A stretch of 64,000 bases of DNA, taken from NCBI GenBank assembly GCA_964019695.1, contig OZ026528.1, forward strand, positions 52,978,495-53,042,494, read 5' to 3'. The translations under genes were made by a program, and so were the position numbers. Below are positions 21,560-33,374 of the stretch, piece by piece. Every line of letters starts with the position of its first letter. Position 1 is the stretch's first letter. This stretch comes from Loripinus fragilis (Eukaryota; Mollusca; Bivalvia; Lucinida; Lucinidae). The notes beneath the pieces are model-generated. The model was not told the DNA's origin, did not search any database, and saw nothing but the letters and a program-made list of their open reading frames with translations.

Positions 21560-22500
21560 ACCAATTCCATGGCTGCTGATAAGAAGCGTTGGTTCAATGA
21601 GTGGCAATTTTTTTAACCTTTTATCACTTTATTCTCCCCGTCATCTGTCATACAGGGGGTCGGGGAGGGCCATCCCCCTGCATGCCTTACAAACTACAAT
21701 TATGGTGTTCTGATGGTTGGTACGCTTGCTCACTTCTTTCGTTCATCTATCATGCATTTTGAAGGCAATAACGAAACAGCGGTACACAACCATGAAGGTG
21801 CCTTTTTCATTGCATTTTTGCTTTCTGATGGATTTTGTGCTATTTTGATAGTGGATCCTTGTTATGATTTGAAAAAGCTTTAAAATTACCACACTCAATT
21901 CAGCAAGATACTTCAGACTTATGGGTGTATTCGCTTGTTGGGTAAGATGTCTTAATTGGCACCCTCCTGTTTGCTTTCTAGAAGAAACATCATATAAGAA
22001 ACAATCAAAGACATATTGTATCTAACCTCTACATCCAGACAGATGATTAGAGTTAAGCATGCAGACCTAATTGCTCAAATTATAATATAGGGTTCAGGGT
22101 CTGTATTGCATCTCAATTTATTGTCACTTTTCAATTGCCCAGTTACCTAATTCTAAAGAGTCAATATTTTCAGAGGCAGCAATGTTTAAGGGTAAATATT
22201 TATAATCAATGTGTCTGAATATTTAGGTTAAATACCACTAGTGTCTTACATAAGATGACAGGTGTGTAAAGTGAAAAAAGATACATTAAAAAAATACAAG
22301 AAAAAAAGTGGATCTCATACCTATTGCTCTCACAGCATGGCAGCACTTTGGCTTTTCTTTTATATAATGGATTTTGTTTTGTTTTAATGAAGATCTGCTG
22401 TAGTCAAGGGTTATATTAAGCTCAATGTATAATATCTATTAGGTCTTAGTATTTGTTCCATGTTTGTTCAAATTTTTTCTAAATAGCCTTTTCTTGTAGC
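21560..22500. other. Unassigned sequence; possible 3' flank of the minus-strand LINE
   Basis: No gene recognised. The stretch includes GGGGGTCGGGGAGGGCCATC and otherwise AT-rich DNA. The LINE to the right would have its 3' untranslated region somewhere here, but I could not see a clear oligo(T) tract or target duplication marking its end. Confidence 0.35.
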
Positions 22501-22529
22501 TGTATGTTGCATTAGAATGTAAGAGTGTT

Positions 22530-25500
22530 TTAATTTTTTTGCAGTGCTACTATGGATAGGGGTTGGTCGAGACGTTTTGCAGCAAATATATAATATTTGA
22601 CAATAATAAAAATATGCAAATCATCTGATGAGTATATACTCCCTATGTTAAATAAAAATAGTTCTTCAAGAAATGTCAGATTAATATTGTTATTATTGAG
22701 CCATATTTTGAATTCCCTGAGTAGATTTTGAGATTCCTGGCATTGCCAGAGCATATGATTTATTGTTTCTTCTTCTTGACACCTGGGACTTGGTACATAC
22801 ATTATATTATACAAGTATTTTTGTTGGTAGAATTCTTTGATTTATTCTTGATTGAAACCATTGCATTTTTGTGCCTAAAGAAAGTTTAAAAGGAAAAGAA
22901 TAGATTGCTTTCCAAGTTTCTTCTTCAATATTGTAAACATTATTCCATTTATGCTGGGATGTAGGTTTATCTAAATTTTGATTTAGGATTGTGTAGAAAT
23001 CTTTCCCTCCCTTCTTGGATTTAATTAGGAGGTGTATATTTGCAGGCATCAATGGCATATGTAGTTTTTTTAGAAAAGGTTCATATATTATGTGTTCTTG
23101 CATAAGACATTATTGCCTGCTTTAAGCCTAGGTATTGGACAAAATTAGTTTTTATATTAAAAGTGTGCTCGAATTCATCTTGCGAGAGAAATTCACTGTC
23201 ATCATGAACTAGATTGTTAATATTTTTTAACTCCTTTCTGATCCCAGTCTTTTATGTATATTGGTTTGCTGCCAATTTTGATGTTATTGTTATGGAAAAT
23301 TGGACTTGACAGAATGTAATACTCAGTGTTCTCACCATTAAGCTGGAGAATATCTGAATATGCATGAAGTAATTCGATCCAAATTTTTTTTTTATCTTAT
23401 TTTGAACATCATTAGCATAACATCTTCCAGATACAAATGATTTGTTGAAGTTTATTGTATTGTTTACCACAGATTGCCAAGGACCATTGGATAAATGACT
23501 CTTCTTAACCAAGTTAATTTCATACTAATTATAAAAGCTTTCAGGTTTATCATTCTTAGTCCACCTTCGCTGTACTGTTTTACAACAACATTTTGTTCGG
23601 TTTTTTCTGGGCCATCCCACAAAAAAGAAAAAAGAAAATTATTTAGTTCTTTAATTATGTGTTCTGATGGATTTGGTATTGAAATAAACAAGTGATTTAA
23701 TATTGGGAGTAGGAGTGTTTTTATTACTGTTATCTTACCTAAAGGGGTAAGATATCGTATGTTCGTAAGTTTAATCAATGATCTAATTTTTTGTATTTTT
23801 TTCTTTGAAGTTTATCTTTAACATTTGGTCTAACTCAATATGAAAGTTTATCTCTAGTTGTTTAAAGGCTGTTTTCCCCCATGATAGTTTCCACCTTGTT
23901 TTAATAGATGCTGTACTATATTTGTTCACCCCTATCCATACAGCATGAGTTTTATCGAAGTTAACTTTTAGACCTGAAAATTGTGCAAATTCATACAAAA
24001 CATTGAGCGTAGCATATAGAGATTTACTTGTTCCTTCTAAAAGAAATAGTGTATCGTCAGCGTATTGAGATAGTTTATGTTCTTTGTCATTTAAAACAAT
24101 GCCCTTTTTGTTCATGTTATTTCTGATCATTAAACCTAAAATCTCAGCGCAGAGGATAAATAGAAAAGTTGATACTGAATCGCCTTGGCGGCAGCCGCAG
24201 CCTATACCAAAAAAGATGACAAATTACCACATTGGTCCACGCTTCATTTGATATTGTTGTTAAATGTCTTTATCCAAGAGATGATAGAGTTACCAAAGCC
24301 AAAGAATTCCATAACCTTATATATAAAAGACCAAGGCACTGAGTCGAAAGCCATTTCAAAGTCTACAGAAAGCAGTAGCCCTGGTACATTATATGCTCAT
24401 TGTTTTGCATAGTATCATAAATTAGTCTGATGTTTTCTCCTATATATCTGCCAGCAATGAATCCTGTTTGATCAGTGTGTATCAATGTGTGCAGTGTACC
24501 CTTTATTCTGTGTGCAATGACTCCAGAAGTTATTTTGTATACGCAGTTAAGTAGGGAAATAGGTCGGTAATTCTTAACAAAATGCCAAGGCTTATTTTCT
24601 TTTGGTATGCAAGTTATTATTCCTTCTCTTTGAGTGATAGATAATTCGCCTTTAGAAAACCCGTAGTTGATAGAACGTACTACAAAATGACCGATCTTCT
24701 TTCAAAACATTTTTAAAAATTCAGCGCTAAAACGATCTGATCCTGGGCTTTGGTTGTTGGACATGGCCTTAAGAATTAAAGCAGCTTCATGATATGTTAT
24801 TGGTCCTTCTATAGAGTCGGATTCATCTTTATTTAATTTTTTTAATATCATTAATTTTAAATAATTCACGCAAATCAATGTCAATCAGTTGGCTATCTTT
24901 GCTAGCATAGAGGTTTTCGTAAAACTTTTTTGTTTCATTTAAAATTTCATGCTGGTCTGTTATTATTTTTCCATCATCTGTTTCTAATTTGGGTACTACT
25001 TTGCTTGTGTAGTTATATTTCTCAAGGTTACAGAAAAAGTAGTGTGTTTTTCGTCCTCTTCAATGATTTTTGCTCTCGATCTTACTAAGACTCCTTGCCA
25101 TTTATTTTTTCATATGTTCTACAATTCTTCTTTTAAAGTTTCAATTTCATCCAAATTAGCAGTTGACATATTGCTTTCTAAAGTTTATGTTACTGATTAA
25201 TTATTTTCTTTTTGTTCTTCTTTTTTTTTCTTGTAACAAGAGAATGAGATTGATTTTCCTCTTAACTCCATTAAAAGTGTTTCCAGGAAAAGTTGGTCGT
25301 TAATAACAAATTGGATTTCATCATCTGGTACATTATTAATTTGGGTCAGGTGTGGTACTTGATTGTATCGATTCCTGATCTTTGCACCCATATTTACTAT
25401 ATTATAAACAGGCAATGTATATTGTTTTTTAACCTCGTCAATTTTATTATTCATTGTTCTTAAGTAATCTTTATCATTCAAAAGAGAGTTATTGTGCTTC

Positions 25501-25740
25501 CAAAGGGGTTTTCTTTTTTGGAACTGAACAAAAGATATGTCTAGAATAATCATGGAGTGATCTGATCTGTAACTTCCTTCAATTAAACGTTTGTTAACTG
25601 AAGTGAGTAAATCGTGTGATAACAAGGAAATAATCAAGCCGGGCTTGCTTTATTGGAGATTTTTTCTCTCCATGTATATCTTCTTAATGAGGAGTATGCT
25701 TCTCTGAAGGGGTCAACTAGACAATAATTTTCCTTAATTT
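22530..25740 (-). pseudogene. 5'-truncated L1/Tx1-like LINE (ORF2 remnant)
   Basis: Read on the minus strand from high to low coordinates. (1) An endonuclease end with VDPFREAYSSLRRYTWRE, then GSYRSDHSMIILD (about 25,735-25,540). (2) SPGSDRFSAEFLKMF (about 24,700). (3) QTGFIAGRYIGENIRLIYD (about 24,470). (4) The first RT aspartate motif SVDFEMAFDSVPW (about 24,370). (5) The catalytic SQYADDTLFLL (about 24,070). (6) The thumb region LLPILNHLFISIPNP (about 23,700). (7) A C-terminal Cys/His motif CQEEETINHMLWQC (about 22,790), typical of Tx1-type L1 elements. Multiple frameshifts and stops separate the pieces. The N-terminal endonuclease half and ORF1 are missing, so it is dead on arrival or decayed. 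The frame between endonuclease and RT carries an odd in-frame insertion (see 25,342-25,389). Confidence 0.85.
25342..25389 (+). repeat. Retroelement-tail sequence embedded in the LINE coding region
   Basis: TGGGTCAGGTGTGGTACTTG followed by ATTGTATCGATTCCTGATCT and TTGCA (45 bp) is identical to 59,725-59,769, the extreme 3' tail of a different retroelement family. The LINE copy continues with CCC, matching the tail copy at about 6,984. In the LINE frame (minus strand) it adds about 16 codons reading GAKIRNRYNQVPHLTQ without breaking the frame. Confidence 0.75.
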
Positions 25741-26127
25741 GTAAGTTTTTTCATGTGATTTCTTATTATGAGTGGCAAATACCAGGGAACTGGTAGGAAT
25801 TCAAACTGATTTGCATTCTTTATTTCACTGAATATTTCTGAATTCAGAATGTTGATGCAGGCCTACCAGCCAAAATAAGAGGCTGAATATAATTTCCTTC
25901 TTAGCTTCTTAACCATCCCTTAAACGATGGTGATATTATTGTATTCTCCCCAACCCTTGAGGAAGCTGGTGTCTGAAAACGAACGTCGATTACAATTTTT
26001 TCCGTGTACGTGGAAACTAGCTTTTTAAAAAAAAAAAAAAAAAAAGGCCTGCACTGATGCGGTCAGAGCTTTAGAGCTTATAGAAAATTCCGGAAATTAA
26101 ATAGGAGGCTCCATCAGAGATTATTAA

Positions 26128-26333
26128 CCCTTAAAGCGCCACCTATAAATTGCAGCAGACGACAATCTAAATTTTGCTGCTTTTTTAAAAATAACAAATA
26201 CGGCATGTTATTTCATGATATTTGTCTGCTGGCAGACGATTCTCATAAAATAGCATACCTTATTTTTGTCGAAAATTGGGGAAAATGTCCCAAAATTTGT
26301 CGTCTGCTGCAGTCGTTTTTGGCGCTTTAAGGG
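26128..26333. mobile_element. TTAA-flanked palindromic MITE, 206 bp (piggyBac-like)
   Basis: It is bounded by TTAA on both sides (26,124-26,127 and 26,334-26,337). The ends are CCCTTAAAGCGCCA and GGCGCTTTAAGGG. The interior is itself near-palindromic, with TGCAGCAGACGACA on the left, TGTCGTCTGCTGCAG-like sequence on the right and a central GTCTGCTGGCAGAC. A TTAA target site with CCC...GGG ends is characteristic of piggyBac-type elements, though Kolobok elements also use TTAA. Related to 18,471-18,650. Confidence 0.75.
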
Positions 26334-26522
26334 TTAATCCGGTTATCAGTGATGCTTGTGTTGATACCATCCTTATTAAATTTTACGTGCATGGTGCCAA
26401 CCATTCATATTTTACGGGGAATGGTTTTCCTTACTTACAGAATATCACTGTCATCAACTTGAGAAATTATGTCTGAGAGCAACAGAAGTTAGTTCCAAGG
26501 AGGTGTGGCTCTTTGATCATAG

Positions 26523-26628
26523 ACCCTGGATGCAGGGGGTATAATGGCGGGAGAGGAGAACCAATCAGACAAGTATATGATATATGATGAGAAACGACAG
26601 CTCCGCAAGGATATACACAAACTTCCAG
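26523..26628 (+). pseudogene. Exon-like fragment of a BET-family ET domain
   Basis: One plus-strand frame reads SDKYMIYDEKRQLRKDIHKL then PG. This closely resembles the start of the extra-terminal (ET) domain of BET bromodomain proteins (BRD2/3/4, fs(1)h), where the conserved text is MSYDEKRQLSLDINKLPG. The frame stops matching exactly at CCAG|GTAATC, a good splice donor that would split the final glycine codon. The upstream TTTGATCATAG|ACC could be the acceptor; an in-frame TAG sits at 26,520. The ET-binding role in host BET proteins is chromatin-factor recruitment. No bromodomain and no remainder of the ET domain was recognised in the window. It may be one exon of a dispersed host gene, or a captured fragment. 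Substitutions at conserved positions (S to R, L to K, N to H) favour a decaying copy. Confidence 0.6.
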
Positions 26629-26857
26629 GTAATCGGCTAAGGACAGATGACCCGAGCCAGCATTCAATGTTGGGCCATCGTCGGCCTGCCAGGGAAACAC
26701 CATTTAAATGGTGTTTTGTTGACAGGCTGATAATCGCCCGCTTTAAGGTGAAGACATGGAAGGTGGTTAAATTTGAATAATTTGTCAAATCAGTCTATCT
26801 GCTTTGAACAAAAATAGGAATAGATAAGTGTGTTTCTAATTCATTTATTTAAAGTAA

Positions 26858-27495
26858 AGAAGGCAAAGATCAGGAATCCATATTACCAAGTACTACACCT
26901 GGCCTGAGACACAATATGGGATAATTACAAAAACATAAGAAAACATCAAGCACAAGAGAGCCTTTTTCCAGCAGGTGATCACAAGGGTGCAATGAACAGA
27001 CAAGACAGCATAATAAAGACAAACGTGACAAACGTGAAACATAAATATGAACCTTGGAACGGTCAGTATAAGAATTACTGGATAGCTTAAACAAATTTTA
27101 AAGGTACCAAACTCATCCTTAATTATGATGTGGATAAAGAAACATAGATATTTGGTTCGAATGAAAGATACCTAACAAATCGATGCATCATCTAGTACAT
27201 ACAGATCAAAATATAAAAGTAGATAAACAAAGATAAGGACACAACAGTGCATACAACTGAATACCCTAGCAAATGAAATCCAACAGTTAAACCCAGGTAG
27301 GCTTAACCAAAGACATGACATCAGCCCCCAACCCTCTTATCTACAGTCATGTCTTTAAGTCGGAGTCGTCAAAGAGTCTGAGGCCCGACCCATCAGTGTG
27401 CAATTCAAGAGGAGAGCAAAGTTGTCATTTGTGATATGGTTGAGGCTAACCAGTCCCTACTGTCCAGTAATCTGGCTCTACATTGTTCTTAAATG
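26858..27495 (-). pseudogene. 5'-truncated retroelement copy: last codons plus 3' tail
   Basis: On the minus strand it begins with a frame reading LVSLNHITNDNFALLLNCTL then MGRASDSLTTPT and a stop. This aligns with the end of the 58.7-kb retroelement protein (NPITVGNFAFLFNCTPVGRT). The family's non-coding tail follows, including CTGACCGTTCCAAGG and ending near CTTTGCC at 26,860. Only about 35 C-terminal codons survive. It neighbours a TIR element at 27,510. Confidence 0.65.
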
Positions 27496-27509
27496 AGATA
27501 ATAATAATT

Positions 27510-27746
27510 GGGCCTTGTCGTGAGAAAACCTGTCTTTGGGGTTTCCGACAAAGCTAGACTCAAACCAGTCTCTGCAGCTACAGAGACTAGATAGAATAGT
27601 GAAATTTCGCTCGTAGCAAGTCTAGATATGATACTTTTCAATAAGCGAATAACAAAGGCGCTGATCAGACTGCGCAGATGCGCAGGCTGGTCTGCGCCTT
27701 TGTTGTTCGCAAACCCCCGAAGACAGGTTTTCTCGCGTCGAGTCCC
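27510..27746. mobile_element. Short TIR element (MITE), 237 bp
   Basis: The left end GGGCCTTGTCGTGAGAAAAC and the right end GTTTTCTCGCGTCGAGTCCC are imperfect complements. The match continues inward (CCTGTCTTTGGGGTTT with AAACCCCCGAAGACAGG), giving TIRs of about 37 bp. The centre contains GATCAGACTGCGCAGATGCG and GCTGGTCTGCGCC, words common in bivalve MITEs. The target duplication is unclear. Confidence 0.7.
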
Positions 27747-27959
27747 ATATATTATACTAAGTTAATACATAACGTGCGTTTTGTAGGTCAAATAGGTACA
27801 ATGAAATGTCAGCAATGTGATTTTTTTCCAAAAAGCTTTGGAGTTAAAGTCTTGACATTTTAAGTTGGTCATGAATAAACCTTGCTGTCCTGTCAGGTTT
27901 TGTTACCAATTCAGGATCTGGATTATGAAAGTTTACCAATGAAAAGCAAAAATTGACTA

Positions 27960-28350
27960 TTTTTCTCCAGGACCTTTAGTGCTGCAGCAATGAGGCAAAA
28001 ATTTTAGAGGTACCCATACCAGCAGGGTAACAAGTTCTACTATATACCAAATTAAAGCTTAGAGTCTGCTCATTTCAAAACTGCGTGATGCCACTTCCAA
28101 AATTTTGTGCGAAATGTTTTACGGCCCTTCAAAAGTATACACCCTAAATTGTTAGTATTCGTTTTCTGTGTGCTTCACAAGCAGGTATTATCCTCATATA
28201 TGCACATAAAAAATCTATTTCTTGTAAATTGTGGAGTGGAACATGAATAAATATAATTATAGATATAGAATGACAATATCCAGGTTGGTTTTCAACATTT
28301 TATGAGGTCATTGAGTACAAAAGTCACGAAAACCTATGACATTGACATAA
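27960..28350. repeat. Dispersed repeat, inverted copy at 48.66-49.08 kb
   Basis: Landmarks in order here are TAGTGCTGCAGCAATGAGG, AGAGGTACCCATACC, AACTGCGTGATGCCACTTCC, TTACGGCCCTTCA and GAGGTCATTGAGTACAAAAG. All reappear complemented and in reverse order near 48,690-49,070. The two are clearly diverged. The class is unknown. Confidence 0.6.
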
Positions 28351-29889
28351 CATTAATCTGGATGCAACTGCATGTAATCCTGTTCAATTTGTAAGGATTT
28401 TTACTGTTAGAGATTGTTAATATTTAATCTAACTATTATATTATTTTTGTCACACTTGCTTGTAGCAAGGGTGTGGCTTTTTTAAACAGGGTGTTACTTA
28501 GGAGTTCAAATTCGCGCCAGTCATCCATCGGTCAACAATTTACATTAAAGTAAATTTCTCTTCAGCAATGATAACTGTTATTGAATATTGCATAGTAACT
28601 GTCCTCTGCATATTCTTTGAGTATACAGTGGGGCCTGCTGACCTTGACCTACTTTTTAGGCTCCAGTGACTTTGATATAAATTGACGTCCGTCCATGAAA
28701 AATTTACATTAAAGTGAGTTCTCTGCAGCAGTGATAGTTTTCACCTCATCCAGGGATCTTGGGTGTATGAAAGGGCAGAATATTTGCCTGCATTGCATTC
28801 TCTGCTTCATTCTGCTGTAACGGTTTTGCATCAAAAATGGCCCACTTTTACAGTAAAAATCGATTGAAAAGAAATCCTCCCCCCCTCCCAAAAATAATAC
28901 TACCAAATCATGTGCGGATCCAGAGGGGGGGATAGGGGGTCCGGCCCCCCCGGAAAATCACAAGTTATATGGGTTTCTATAGAAATTAGCATTTGAACCT
29001 CCCCTACCCCACGGAAAAAGTTGGACCCCCCTGGAAAATATTGTACCCCTTCTAGATCCTTGGAAAAGTATAGTTTTCTCTGTAATAAAATCATTGGACC
29101 CCTAAATACCAATCCAGCAAATAAGGTTGCGCATGTAATGCGTTTAACATATGCACGCTGGTGTGCATGTCCTACATATTACATGTATATGAATAAACAG
29201 GAATATGTTTGTTTGCGCTGGAGATTAACTGGAAATCACGATAAAACGCTAATAGCATTAAATATTCAATATATTTTACACCTGAAAAACACATCTCATC
29301 AAGATAATATTAAGCAACGTTTTTAGCCAAGTTTTAATATATTTTTATTAATAACGGTAGTGTTAGCTCAAATCTCAACATAGACATGACGATTATAAAC
29401 ACACGCATGTTTAGTATCATGTTTGAGGTCAGTTTGCTTTTTTCATCTTTTAAATTGAGCCAGTGCATGAGATTTCCAACAATATGGTATGTGCGACCAG
29501 CAAAGCCTCAGATCAGCCTGCGCATACGCTTTGCTTGTCACTTGAAGATTCTATAAGTGTTAAGCTACTGGCTGAACATCATTTGGAGTTTCTAAGCTTA
29601 AAGGGAGGCTGCACAGGCTCGTCTGAGTCTCCACTTGTCAAAATGCCACATTGTTGGAAACATACTAATGTAAAAGGGCAAAGGTCAAACTTCATTATAT
29701 TTAAATTCCAGCCAAATTCGTCGTAGGCTGAAAACGGCCAAACCGTAACACGTCGTTTGATATGCAACAGGAAAAGTTTCAGAAAAGAAAAAAATGACCT
29801 TTTGACCCCACCCCAGGGTCAAGGGTTTGTGTAAGGACAAAATATTTGCTACTTGTAAATGTATGCTTCATTCCCTTTAATTTGATATG

Positions 29890-30865
29890 CAACATGAACA
29901 TATTCTGTAAAAGTTAACATTATATAAGCCTATGTCACCTTGGTGATGCTACATACCAATCAAGGTTCTAGGCCTTGTGGTTTCAGACAAGAATGTTTTT
30001 TCATGCTTTCCCCATAAAAACTATGTAAAACCTGTGAACCCAGGATGGGGCCAATTTTGACCCCAGGGGCATAATTTGAACAAACTTGGTAAAGGTCTAC
30101 TTGGTAATGCTACATACTAAATGTATAGGCTCTAGGTCTAGTGGTTTCAGACAAGAATATTTTTCATGTTTTTCCTATATAAACCTATGTAAAAAATGTG
30201 ACACCCAGGGCGGCGCCATTTTTGGTCCCAGGGGCTTAATTTGAACAAACTTGATAGAGGTTTACTTGGTGATGCTACATACCAAATATCAAGGCTCTTT
30301 GGCTTGTGGTTTCAGGCAGGACGATTTTTATTTTTTTTCCTATATCAGCCTATGTTAAACAATCGTCATGTGACCCCAGGGATGGTACTTAAAAAGACCC
30401 CCGGGGCAAAATTTGAACAAACTTAGTAGAGGTCCACTAGGTGATGCTACATACCAAATATATAGGCCATATGCCTTGTGGTTTCAAGAAGTTTTTTATG
30501 TTTTCCCTATACAAGCCTTTGTAAAACATGTGACCTCAAGGGCGGAGACATTTTTGCCCCAGAGGCATAATTTGTATGAACTTGGTAGAGGTCCACTATA
30601 TTTTGCTACAAACCAAATATCAAGGCTCTAGGTAGTGTGGTTTCAGACAAGAAGATTTTTTCACGTTTTCCCTATATAAGCCTATGTAAAACATGTTACT
30701 CCTAGCGCGCACCATTTTTAGTCCCCGGGGCATAATTTTGACAAAGTTGGTAGAGGTCCACTAGATGATGCTACATGCCAAATATCAAGTCTCTAGGTTT
30801 TGTGGTTTCAGACAAGAAGACTTGTTACAGTTTTCATTTTGAAAATCTATTTTAGCATGTGTGAC
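29890..30865. repeat. Block-2 copy of the 157-174-bp tandem array
   Basis: Same units and order as 14,985-15,960 (TTTGAACAAACTTGG near 30,077 and 30,239), with a few substitutions. Confidence 0.7.
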
Positions 30866-30936
30866 CTAGATATGCAACGGACCAGAACCAATTGAACTAT
30901 TATTAAAAATTTCAAAATCCAGCCAGTAGTTTTGGA

Positions 30937-31365
30937 GGAGATGTCGTATAAACTTACGCTTATTTTCGTGCTAAAACAATATGAGGTGAAACATTTTCCA
31001 GTGATAAATCCTTAACATTTCTACCTGCAATTAAGTGGCAGCTGAACCGCCACACCTTTTGGTATAAACTTACACTTATTTTCGCACTCAAACAATATGA
31101 GGAAAACATTTTCCAGTGATAATAAATCCATAAAATTTCTACCTGTTATTAGGTGGCAGCTGAACTGCCACCCATTTCGGTATAAACTGACGTACTTATA
31201 CAATATGAGGTAAACATTTTCCAGTGATAAATCCATATCATTTTTATCTGTTATTAGGTGACACCTGAACTGCCACCCCTTTTGGTTTAAGTTTACACTT
31301 ATTTTCGTACTCAAACAATTTAAGGTGTAACATTTTCCAGTGATAAACCCTAAACATTTCTACCT
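30937..31365. repeat. Block-2 copy of the 108-115-bp hairpin array
   Basis: Same four units marked by ATTTTCCAGTGATAA as at 16,030-16,460. The overlapping 97-codon minus-strand translation is identical to that of copy 1. Confidence 0.75.
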
Positions 31366-32287
31366 GATATTGTTGTAGCTGTAATCTGGATCGTTACAAT
31401 CGAATAAACATTGCTTTAAATTAATTTTTGTTACACAAGGATCAGTTGCAATTCTTCTATTTATAATTTCTGAAATTTATGCTATTTACAGTGCAGGATA
31501 AACCCCAACACAAAAAAAAATATGGGTTTCCAACAAAATCGAGATCAGATTGCATAGGGTTAATCAGTTTTCCTGCCAATGTCAAGCTGTAAGGACACCT
31601 GATAAATAAAATAGGCTTAAAGAGGTAAATATTTGAGCAATAATACTGGTACCACTCATTATGACTCTCTCCAGGGGTCATACTGGGCAGATAAAAAAGA
31701 CAGTCATAATGAGGTGATTATGACTTCCCTACAAGGGCAATAAAGTGGTCCCATAAAGGGATTAGGTATTTATGATAAAATATTGATCTTTATCTTAGTG
31801 AATAAAATTGTGTTGTATACAGGTATGTTTCCTCTTGAGGCCCCATTACTTTTGTGGGATACTGAAACTGTCCCTTATCAGTTAATCCTTTAATGATCTC
31901 TATTGGACAGTAATCTTTGTCTTTAAGTCAAAAGCCGTAGTTTGTCACCATTTTTGATAAGTACTATAATTTCCAGTTTCCAAGGGAGCAGTTCTAGAGG
32001 CTTTGACTATATAAACAATTCATCTTGTAATTTTGAAGAGAATTGACATAAATAAACAGTTGACTTACTAGAATCTATTGTACTTTCAAAGATGCATAGT
32101 AATGAAGCTATTCTATTTTTCTTATAAACAGGTAAAGCATGAGTTTTCACTGCTACGCGCATATGCAATAATCTGTGGTAGGTTCAATATAACTGTAAAC
32201 TGAGACTAACTGCACGCCCAAAATCAAGGTAAACTGGCCAGTGTTTGTTTACATCGATTCTCATCTATCTTTGAAAGTATAGATATA

Positions 32288-33270
32288 CAAAGTTAAACTG
32301 GCACTCATGAATATGCTGTATAAACTCGTATAACTCCGTAAAACTAATTTTAGATATGCAAACATTATGAAAAGTATTGATTTCAGAATGAAGTATTTTC
32401 TAATCCTGTATCGATCACTCTCCCGCTTAGCCATTTGGATAGAGCGTATAGCTGTCAGGGTTGAGATAGTTGGTTCGAGTCTCACGACATACAATATTTT
32501 TTTTAAAAAAAAATATTTTCATTTTTTATCATAAATCATGACTTGCACGATTTTTACAAGACTTACGTGTAAAAGTAAATGTAACAATTCATTTTAAAGC
32601 ATTATATTAGTTAGGAACTATGATGTCTACTGAGAAATCTTTAAAACATTTAAAATCTAAAGACGAATTTCTCGTAGCTAATGTTTCAAACTATTTCGAG
32701 AAACACTCAGGGCGGGACAGCTCATCATATATTCAACATACTTTTCAGGCGACTGGGGTCAGCAGAAGAACCGTTTTCCGAGTACGAAAAGAACTTCGAG
32801 AAACCGGTACACTTTCGTCGCCGCAACGTTCAAAACGGGGACAATACAAACCTGTGGACGACCTTGATGAGGTTGTATCAGAAACAATGTGCAGGAGTTT
32901 TACATCCACCGCCATCAGCTTCCAACCATAAATAATCACTTATCAGTCTTGAAAACAGACATCATGTCAACTATCCATCAAAATTAAAATAAACAAGAAA
33001 CAATATGATCATAACTCAAAAAGAAAATGAATTTAAAAATGATGCCTAAAATAACTATACCCAGTGGGAATCGAACCATCGCAATCCGGAACATGAGTTA
33101 ATTGTCTTACCACTACACCACTGCCTCAGCATTGTCAGATCACCTTGCTAAAAGATACTTGTTCCATACATTAATCAATTAAAATAGCTAATACACACCG
33201 AACGTGACCGAATGATGTACCGAACGTGACCGAATGATGTCGAAGATTAATGAGTGCCAGTTTAACTTTG
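32288..33270 (+). mobile_element. Block-2 copy of the TA-flanked IS630/Tc1-like element
   Basis: Same 20-bp TIRs, with TA at 32,286-32,287 and 33,271-33,272. It contains the helix-turn-helix ORF and both tRNA-like segments (about 32,415-32,492 plus, 33,058-33,135 minus). Confidence 0.75.
32620..32931 (+). CDS. Block-2 copy of the transposase helix-turn-helix fragment
   Basis: A 103-codon ORF differing from that at 17,715 by two residues (H to Q after SKRG, R to Q near the end). The ATGVSRRTVFRVRKE motif is intact and the catalytic core is absent, as in copy 1. Confidence 0.6.
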   Translation: MMSTEKSLKHLKSKDEFLVANVSNYFEKHSGRDSSSYIQHTFQATGVSRRTVFRVRKELRETGTLSSPQRSKRGQYKPVDDLDEVVSETMCRSFTSTAISFQP

Positions 33271-33374
33271 TATTGCTATACAATAGTTAGGCTTCTGGTG
33301 TTTGTCGTCTAAGTTGTGTTGTATTAGTCGCATTGTTACTAAAAACCACATCATAGTGAACAAGCTCTCTTTTA

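Larger units (their letters stand above)
13811..28735. repeat. Tandem segmental duplication, copy 1 (about 14.9 kb)
   Basis: The whole block recurs immediately downstream. Offsets are nearly constant: 14,925 at the left edge, about 14,905 through the middle and about 14,903 near the right. They drift only through small indels, for example about 17 bp lost in copy 2 near 29,530. Substitutions are sparse in the lines I compared, roughly one per 100-200 bp. The block begins inside a repeat at AGTTTTCACCTCATCC and ends after GCAGCAGTGATAGT. The edges share the 4-base word AGTT. This may be a genuine recent tandem duplication or two haplotypes placed in series by the assembler. Confidence 0.95.
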
